In this document: positions 58,769 through 64,000 of the stretch, piece after piece
Numbering within the stretch: the stretch's first letter is position 1
How the letters are laid out: each line of letters begins with the position of its first letter
Source of the DNA: Streptomyces xanthii
GTDB taxonomy: Bacteria > Actinomycetota > Actinomycetes > Streptomycetales > Streptomycetaceae
Assembly: GCF_014621695.1 (NCBI RefSeq)
Contig: NZ_CP061281.1
Coordinates: forward strand, 1,364,001 to 1,428,000
Direction of reading: 5' to 3'
Length of the DNA: 64,000 bases
The notes under the pieces: generated by a model
Seen by the model: only the letters and a program-made list of their open reading frames with translations
What the model was told of the DNA's origin: nothing
Databases searched by the model: none
Program-made: the position numbers and the translations under genes

Positions 58769-59964
58769 GCCGCCCCCTCCTCGGGCAGCGGTATCCGCGC
58801 CGTCACCCGGAAGCCGCCCTCCGGCCGCGGCCCCGCCCCGAACTCCCCGTGCAGCAGGCGCACCCGCTCCTCCATCCCCATGATCCCGAACCCCGTTCCC
58901 GACGATCGTGCCCCGGCGCCCCGTCCCGCGTCCACGATCTCCAGGAACAGCTCGTGCTCCTCGTACGCGACCGCCACCTGGCAGGCGGCGACGCCCGCGT
59001 GCCGGACGACGTTGGCGAGGGCCTCCTGCACGATGCGGTACGCGGAGCGGTCCACGTCGGGCGGCAGGGGGCGCTCGGTGCCGGTGCGGGACAGGTCGAC
59101 GCGAACGCCGGCGTCGGCGGTCTGCGCGATGAGCACGTCGAGTTCGGCGAGCCCGGCGCCGGGGGTGAGCGGCGCGTCCCCGTCCGGGTCGGCCCGGCGC
59201 AGCGCGACGAGGGTGCGGCGCAGGCCGCGCAGGGTGTCGCGGCTGGTCTGTTCGATGGCTTCGAGCGCGGCACGGGCCTCGGCGGGGCGGGTCTCGACGA
59301 CGCGGGCTGCGACTCCGGACTGGATGGTGATGACGCCGATGCCGTGGGAGACCATGTCGTGCAACTCCCGTGCGATGCGCAGCCGTTCGGCGGTCACGGC
59401 CTCGGTGACGGCGCGCCGGCGCAGCGCGGAGGCGTGCTCGGCGCGCTCGCGGACGAACAGGCCGATCATGCAGGAGACCAGCAGGGCGAGCAGCGCGATG
59501 GTGGCGAGCGCCGCGAGGCTCTCGCCCCGCGCGAACACGGCGATGCCGCCGGCCTGAGCGAGGACGCTGAGCACGACCCCGGTGACCCACTGGCGCGTGG
59601 GCCTGCGGGCAACGAGGAGGCCGAGCACGATGTCGGCCACGACGAACGCGAGCAGTGTCACGGACCGGCCTCCGTCGTACCCGCCGTCCGGACCGGCGGG
59701 GCCGAGGGGCCCGGAGGGGTGGTACGGTCCGCCGCTCGGTTGCAGCGCGGTCGCCACGAGCGTGCCGAGCAGGGCGACCACCAGCGCGAGCAGCGGCATC
59801 CTGCGGGCCACGCCGACCAGGAGCACGGCGCTGAGGGCCACGCCCAGGGCGCGCAGCAGCGGCACCGTGTCGGGTGACGCGAACAGCGGCACGGTCAGCA
59901 CGAACGGGTAGAGGGCCAGTCCGCACCAGGCGGCGGTCCCCCGGGATCCGGTTGTCTCGCTCAT
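58765..59964 (-). CDS. NarL-type sensor histidine kinase
   Basis: A 399-aa sensor kinase. Five or more hydrophobic stretches lie in about 10-175, with a Gly/Pro-rich extracytoplasmic loop near 78-98. HisKA_3 carries His202 (IARELHDMVSHGIGV), followed by HATPase with N-box QEALANVVRHAG and GFGIMGMEERVRLL. The N-terminal membrane region is typical of streptomycete kinases without a defined ligand. It is coupled to the response regulator. Confidence 0.93.
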   Translation of the reverse strand: MSETTGSRGTAAWCGLALYPFVLTVPLFASPDTVPLLRALGVALSAVLLVGVARRMPLLALVVALLGTLVATALQPSGGPYHPSGPLGPAGPDGGYDGGRSVTLLAFVVADIVLGLLVARRPTRQWVTGVVLSVLAQAGGIAVFARGESLAALATIALLALLVSCMIGLFVRERAEHASALRRRAVTEAVTAERLRIARELHDMVSHGIGVITIQSGVAARVVETRPAEARAALEAIEQTSRDTLRGLRRTLVALRRADPDGDAPLTPGAGLAELDVLIAQTADAGVRVDLSRTGTERPLPPDVDRSAYRIVQEALANVVRHAGVAACQVAVAYEEHELFLEIVDAGRGAGARSSGTGFGIMGMEERVRLLHGEFGAGPRPEGGFRVTARIPLPEEGAA

Positions 59965-60047
59965 GCCGATGAGCGTACGAGCGCCGCCGGGCCCGGACAT
60001 CGGCCCGCGGAATGCATCCCGTGGGCCGATCCCGGGTGGTCAGGACG

Positions 60048-61862
60048 TCAGTGGCCGGGGTCGACGACCATCGCGGAACCGCCGCCGCGCCGTACCTTCT
60101 CGGCGGCGGCGAGCCACCGCCCGTCGGGGAGCCGCTGCACGCCGGTCGCGGCGCCGATCTCGGGGTTGAGTTTGAAGGAGTGCCCGATCGACTCGAGTTC
60201 GGCGCGCAGCGGGCTGTCGTAGAGGCCGGGTTCGAGTTCGGTCTGCGCGGCGTTGCGCTGGCTGGCGCGCGGGGCCGCGATGGCGTCGACGAGCGGCAGG
60301 CCCCGGTCGAGGAAGCCGGTCAGGGTCTGCAGCACGGTGGTGATGATGGTGGCGCCGCCGGGCGAACCGACGGCGACGACCGGCTTGTTCGCCCGGTCGA
60401 GGACGATGGTCGGTGCGATGGAGGAGCGGGGCCGCTTGCCGGGGCCGGGCAGGTTCGGGTCGTGGACGGCGGGGTTCGCCGGGGCGAAGGAGAAGTCGGT
60501 CAGCTCGTTGTTGAGCAGGAAGCCGCGGCCGGGCACGGTGATGCCGCTGCCGCCGGTGGACTCGATGGTGAGGGTGTAGGCGACGACGTTGCCCCACTTG
60601 TCGGCGACCGTGAGGTGCGTGGTGTTCTCGCCCTCGTACGTCGTCGGGGCGGCCTGGTCGCCGGTCCTGCCGCACGTGCCCGGGTGGCGGGGGTCGCCGG
60701 GGGCCAGCGGGCTGGTGAGGACCGCGTCGTCCTGGATCAGACAGCCGCGTGCGTCGGCGAAGCGCTGGGAGAGCAGTTGCCCGGTGGGCACGTCCTCGGC
60801 GGCCGGATCGCCGACCCAGCGGCCGCGGTCGGCGAACGCGATGCGGCTGGCCTCGATGAAGCGGTGCAGATAGCGGGCCTTGGAGGCTTTGGAGAGGTCG
60901 GTGCGCTCCAGGATGTTGAGCGCCTCGCCGACGGTGGTGCCGCCGGAGGAGGACGGGGCGATGGAGTAGACGCCGAGGCCCCGGTACGAGGTCCTGGTCG
61001 GGGTCTGGAACTTGGCGGCGTAGGCCTTCAGGTCCTTCGTGGACAGTTCGCCGGGGCGGGCGTTCCAGCCGGAGGCCGGGTCGACGGGCGGCGCGTTGAC
61101 GGTCTTGACGACGTCGGCGCCGATGTCGCCGTGGTAGATCGCGCCGACGCCCTGGCGGGCGAGCTGCGCGTAGGTGCGGGCGAGGTCGGGGTTGCGGAAG
61201 GTCGAGCCGACGACCGGGAGCTGTCCGCCGGGCAGGAAGAGCCGGGAGGTGTCCGGGAAGTTGCGGAAGCGGGCCTCGTTGGAGGCGGTCTGGGAGCGGA
61301 AGGTGTCGTCGACGGTGAAGCCGTCCCGGGCGAGTCGTTCGGCGGGCTCGAGGACGGCGCCGAGGCCCTTGCTGCCCCAGGCGTCGAGGGCGGAGGCCCA
61401 GGTGGCGGGGGTGCCGGGGGTGCCGACGCTCAGGCCGCTGGTGACGGCGTCCGCGAAGGCGAGCGGTCTGCCGTTCTCCAGGAACAGGTCGGAGCCGGCG
61501 TTCAGCGGCGCGGTCTCGCGGCCGTCGATCGAGTGCACCTGCCGGGTCTTCGCGTCGTAGTAGACGAAGTAGCCGCCTCCGCCGACGCCGGCGGAGTAGG
61601 GCTCGGTGACGCCGAGCGCGGCGGCGGTGGCGACGGCGGCGTCCACCGCGTTGCCCCCGTTCCTGAGGACCTCGATGCCGGCCGCGGAGGCGTCGGCGTC
61701 GACACTGGCCACGGCGCCGCCGTGGCCGACGGCGACCGGAACCTTCTGCGGCGCTCCCGAGGAGCCGCCGGAAGCGGACGAAGGGGGCGCGGCCGCCCCG
61801 ACCGCCACCATGCTCACCGCAAGGGCGCAGAGGGACAGATTCCGTGCAACTGAACGTCTCAT
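60048..61862 (-). CDS. ggt: Secreted gamma-glutamyltransferase
   Basis: A 604-aa Ntn-hydrolase proenzyme. The signal peptide covers about 1-30 (RRSVARNLS basic start; AAPPSSAS end). The precursor is cut at Thr414 (NTTHLTVADKWGN) to give two subunits. NGGNAVDAAVATAAALGVTEP and GSPGGATIITTVLQ are family hallmarks. It would break down extracellular glutathione or gamma-glutamyl peptides. GGAGG precedes the ATG. It is divergent from the unknown membrane-anchored protein. Confidence 0.95.
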   Translation of the reverse strand: MRRSVARNLSLCALAVSMVAVGAAAPPSSASGGSSGAPQKVPVAVGHGGAVASVDADASAAGIEVLRNGGNAVDAAVATAAALGVTEPYSAGVGGGGYFVYYDAKTRQVHSIDGRETAPLNAGSDLFLENGRPLAFADAVTSGLSVGTPGTPATWASALDAWGSKGLGAVLEPAERLARDGFTVDDTFRSQTASNEARFRNFPDTSRLFLPGGQLPVVGSTFRNPDLARTYAQLARQGVGAIYHGDIGADVVKTVNAPPVDPASGWNARPGELSTKDLKAYAAKFQTPTRTSYRGLGVYSIAPSSSGGTTVGEALNILERTDLSKASKARYLHRFIEASRIAFADRGRWVGDPAAEDVPTGQLLSQRFADARGCLIQDDAVLTSPLAPGDPRHPGTCGRTGDQAAPTTYEGENTTHLTVADKWGNVVAYTLTIESTGGSGITVPGRGFLLNNELTDFSFAPANPAVHDPNLPGPGKRPRSSIAPTIVLDRANKPVVAVGSPGGATIITTVLQTLTGFLDRGLPLVDAIAAPRASQRNAAQTELEPGLYDSPLRAELESIGHSFKLNPEIGAATGVQRLPDGRWLAAAEKVRRGGGSAMVVDPGH

Positions 61863-61951
61863 CAGTACCTCCAGTCAACAACCGTCTGCGCAGCGTAACT
61901 TGCCTTCACGGCACCGTCAGGACCCCCTCGAACACCGGTACGCCGGTTGGC

Positions 61952-61957
61952 TAGAGT
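61952..61957 (+). promoter_or_regulatory. -10 element for the gene at 61966
   Basis: TAGAGT ends eight bases before the ATG at 61966 and no Shine-Dalgarno is present, suggesting a leaderless mRNA. A -35 is not obvious. Confidence 0.45.
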
Positions 61958-61965
61958 GCGCCCCC

Positions 61966-62724
61966 ATGACTGAAGACGTGCGCAACATCGTCCTCGGCCT
62001 GATCGCAGCGGGCATCAGCGCCTCGCTGGGCTGGCTCGCCCGCACCTATCTGTGGAAACGGAAGCTCCGCCGCAAGCAGGCCTTCTTCGGACTGCCCGAC
62101 AACGCGGAGTCGCTGCTGGTGGTGAACCGCGACGCGGGCGGCCCCGAGCTGGCGGTCAAGCGGCACGACGTGTTCGCGCTGCTGGAACTGGCGGCGATCG
62201 TCAAGGACTGCGGGGCGCACGCCCAGGTCGTGGCGCACGACACGGCCCAGCAGGGCTTCGGCGAGCGCACCGAGTTCTGTGTCGGGGGGCCGGCGTCGAA
62301 CCGGCGGATGGCGGCGCACATGGTGAGCCTGCTGCCGGGGATCCGGGTCAACACGGATCCGGAGCCGGGTCCTGACCGCGGCGCGTTCCAGGTCGGCTCC
62401 GAGCGCTACCGGGTGGAGCCGGGCCGTACCGAGTACGTGATCCTGGCGCGGCTGACGGCCGGTGAGTCGCGCGAGGCGCGGCCGGTGTTCCTGTTCTGCG
62501 GGCAGCTGCCCATCACGAATCAGGCGGCGACGCGGTATCTGGCCCGCCATCACGAGCGGCTCGCGCGCAAGCACGGCAACAGCTCGTTCGTACTGCTCCT
62601 GAAGGTCGTGAACTCGGGCGCCTACGGCCCGGACGTCGTCGAGCTGGTCTCCGACGTGACGCGTGCGGCCCAGCAGCCGCTGCCGGCCACGGCGGCCCCG
62701 CGCAACTCCCACCGCGCCAAGTAG
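61966..62724 (+). CDS. Unknown membrane-anchored protein
   Basis: A 252-aa protein with one N-terminal helix (about 7-25; NIVLGLIAAGISASLGWLA) followed by a basic stop-transfer (KRKLRRK), so the remaining soluble domain is probably cytoplasmic. That domain contains conserved-looking blocks: LLVVNRDAGGPELAVKRHDVF, ELAAIVKDCGAHAQVVAHD, GERTEFCVGGPASNRR and DRGAFQVGSERYRVEPG. The alpha/beta pattern recalls nucleotide-binding folds but I do not recognise a family. It may be leaderless. Confidence 0.7.
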   Translation: MTEDVRNIVLGLIAAGISASLGWLARTYLWKRKLRRKQAFFGLPDNAESLLVVNRDAGGPELAVKRHDVFALLELAAIVKDCGAHAQVVAHDTAQQGFGERTEFCVGGPASNRRMAAHMVSLLPGIRVNTDPEPGPDRGAFQVGSERYRVEPGRTEYVILARLTAGESREARPVFLFCGQLPITNQAATRYLARHHERLARKHGNSSFVLLLKVVNSGAYGPDVVELVSDVTRAAQQPLPATAAPRNSHRAK

Positions 62725-62833
62725 GGGGCCCGGACCAAGGAAGAGCGGTACCCCGGCCGCGTACGAATGCGGCAGGGGCCCGCTCGGCCTCGGCAAGCAG
62801 GCGGCCCGTCCCGTCCCGCACGCAGCTGACCTT

Positions 62834-62847
62834 CTCCTCGCGAGGAG
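62834..62847. other. Perfect 14-bp palindrome between convergent genes
   Basis: CTCCTCGCGAGGAG lies between the unknown gene (ending 62724) and gluD (ending 62892). It could form a short hairpin in either transcript and might help termination; there is no U-tract or loop. The rest of the 167-base gap is featureless. Confidence 0.3.
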
Positions 62848-62891
62848 TGATCTCCGGCTGCGGCCGGGCGTGGACGGCCGACGCTCTGTGG

Positions 62892-63761
62892 CTACTGCAC
62901 TCCGGGCAGCAGCGTCCCTGGTTCGGCCGGGGCGACGTCCGCGGCCTCGGTCTTGGGATTGCGCCGCTGACGCTTGGCCACCCACTGGGCGAACCACGAC
63001 AGCAACATGCACATCCCGATGTAGATCGGCGAGATCACCATCACCACGGGGATGAAGGGCAAATCGTAGTCGAGGTTCGACGCGATGAGCTTCCCGGCGT
63101 GGAGAAACTCCTCATAGGTGATCAGATACCCCAGCGAGGTGTCCTTCAGGGCGACCACGAGCTGGCTGATGATGGCGGGCAGCATGGCCCGCACCGCCTG
63201 CGGCACCAGGACGTGCGTCATGACCTGCGTCTTGCGCATGCCGAGCGCGAACGCGGCCTCGCGCTGGCCGCGTTCGACCGCGTTGATGCCGGAGCGGAAG
63301 ACCTCGGCGAGCACCGAGCCGTTGTAGAGGGTCAGTCCGGCGACGAGGGCGGGCAGCGGCTCGGCCTTGAGGGCCACGTAGATGAAGAAGATCATCACGA
63401 GGACCGGCATCGCGCGGAAGAACTCCACGAACAGGGTGGCGAGCCAGCGCACGGGGCGGTGGTCGGACAGGCGTCCCACGGCGAGGACCGTGCCGAGCGC
63501 CAGGGACAGCACGGCCGCGATGGCGAAGGCCTTGAGCGTGTTCCCGAGGCCGCGCAGCAGCAGTTCCTGGATGCCCTTGTACTCGAAGGGGGTCCACTTG
63601 GTGCTGGTGAACTGGTCGGTGTCGAAGAGCAGGTAGAGGATCCAGCCGACGAGTGCGAGCAGGATCACGGTGGAGACGAGACCGTACAGCTTGTGGCGGC
63701 GCTCGGTGTTGGGCCCCGGGATGTCGTAGAGGGCGGTGGCGCCGTGGTCGAGGGCTTTCAT
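62892..63761 (-). CDS. gluD: Glutamate-type amino acid ABC transporter permease (GluD-like)
   Basis: A 289-aa inner-membrane permease with about five helices. The EAA motif AVERGQREAAFALGMRKTQVM and FVEFFRAMPVLVMIFFIY are typical of His/Glu/Gln/Arg/opine permeases. The C-terminal tail is hydrophilic. The ATG overlaps the stop of the GluC gene (ATGA). The ATPase and binding protein should lie outside the window. Confidence 0.92.
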   Translation of the reverse strand: MKALDHGATALYDIPGPNTERRHKLYGLVSTVILLALVGWILYLLFDTDQFTSTKWTPFEYKGIQELLLRGLGNTLKAFAIAAVLSLALGTVLAVGRLSDHRPVRWLATLFVEFFRAMPVLVMIFFIYVALKAEPLPALVAGLTLYNGSVLAEVFRSGINAVERGQREAAFALGMRKTQVMTHVLVPQAVRAMLPAIISQLVVALKDTSLGYLITYEEFLHAGKLIASNLDYDLPFIPVVMVISPIYIGMCMLLSWFAQWVAKRQRRNPKTEAADVAPAEPGTLLPGVQ

Positions 63762-64000
63762 CGGGCGACTCCCCAGCGCTTTTCCATGAGGTTGAACACC
63801 CCGCTGATGGCGAGCGTGATGATGAGGTAGCCGACCGCGATCCAGACGAAGGTCCAGATGATGTTGAAGCCGAGTTCGCTGAGCGTCTTGTAGGTGCCCA
63901 GCAGTTCGGTGACGCTGAAGGCGCCCGCGATCGCCGAGTTCTTGGCGAGCGCGATCAGGTTGGAGCCGACGGGCGCGATCACGGAGCGGAACGCCTGCGG
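63758..64000 (-). CDS. gluC: Glutamate-type amino acid ABC transporter permease (GluC-like), 5' end missing
   Basis: The C-terminal 80 residues of a second permease: PQAFRSVIAPVGSNLIAL and NSAIAGAFSVTELLGTYKTL, then one or two helices and a short tail ending EKRWGVAR. The reading frame is open to the right edge, so the start lies beyond position 64000. It is coupled to gluD by an ATGA overlap. Confidence 0.88.
   Translation of the reverse strand, partial: PQAFRSVIAPVGSNLIALAKNSAIAGAFSVTELLGTYKTLSELGFNIIWTFVWIAVGYLIITLAISGVFNLMEKRWGVAR

Overview
The window is chromosomal DNA from a Streptomyces-type actinomycete. The evidence is very high GC with extreme third-position bias, so real genes cast long antisense shadow ORFs; GTG and TTG starts; many ATGA/GTGA stop-start overlaps; SpoIIE-type phosphatase, VanZ, PucR, F420-dependent LLM and ethylmalonyl-CoA pathway genes; and a LexA box of the actinobacterial GAAC-N4-GTTC type. 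I see no rRNA, tRNA, CRISPR array, transposase or prophage. Both edges cut a gene.

Layout. 0-6.4 kb: a secreted alpha/beta hydrolase (partial), then a coupled four-gene minus-strand peptidase operon (M55 D-aminopeptidase, M20, S9, S66 LD-carboxypeptidase). 6.5-12.5 kb: a methyltransferase, a PAS-GAF-PP2C-HATPase regulator, and an MFS exporter fused to three carboxypeptidase-regulatory-like domains. 12.5-16.6 kb: an SRPBCC protein, a LexA-box-controlled Rv2578c-type radical SAM protein, a secreted tripeptidyl aminopeptidase-like hydrolase and a HEAT-repeat protein. 16.9-27 kb: the ethylmalonyl-CoA acetate-assimilation cluster (double 3-hydroxyacyl-CoA dehydrogenase, TetR, unknown, ccr, ecm, CoA lyase, MaoC hydratase, acyl-CoA dehydrogenase), ending in a strong terminator, followed by psd-pssA for phosphatidylethanolamine synthesis. 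28.9-39 kb: glycerate kinase; a NAD/ADP-ribose and alkylation-repair group (NUDIX, Sir2, Ogt, Ada-AlkA, macro domain); an FAD oxidoreductase; an inositol-phosphatase-like enzyme; a cytosolic gamma-glutamyltransferase; a cold-shock protein. 39-46 kb: lipoproteins around a patch of gene decay, a VanZ/response regulator/kinase/VOC operon, and a three-gene operon encoding a hybrid XRE-ECF sigma protein, a small membrane protein and an unknown partner.

46.5-55.5 kb is a hydantoin/reductive-pyrimidine catabolic island: NCS1 permease, F420-type oxidoreductase, dihydropyrimidinase, two paralogous carbamoyl-amidohydrolases, a PucR regulator and a class III aminotransferase. 55.7-58 kb: a divergent XRE regulator/methionine aminopeptidase pair sharing a palindromic operator, and a double-FKBP lipoprotein whose Shine-Dalgarno is buried in a perfect hairpin. 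58-64 kb: a NarL-type two-component system, a secreted gamma-glutamyltransferase, an unknown membrane-anchored protein and glutamate-type ABC permeases.

The most interesting unexplained items are the SD-sequestering hairpin at 57780-57809, the XRE-ECF hybrid operon at 44116-46111, the XRE/MetAP switch at 55716-56797, the palindrome-packed ccr upstream region at 20420-20600, and a dispersed 140-bp foldback repeat found just 3' of four genes. Gene calls and sites come from reading the sequence and family knowledge; no search was run.
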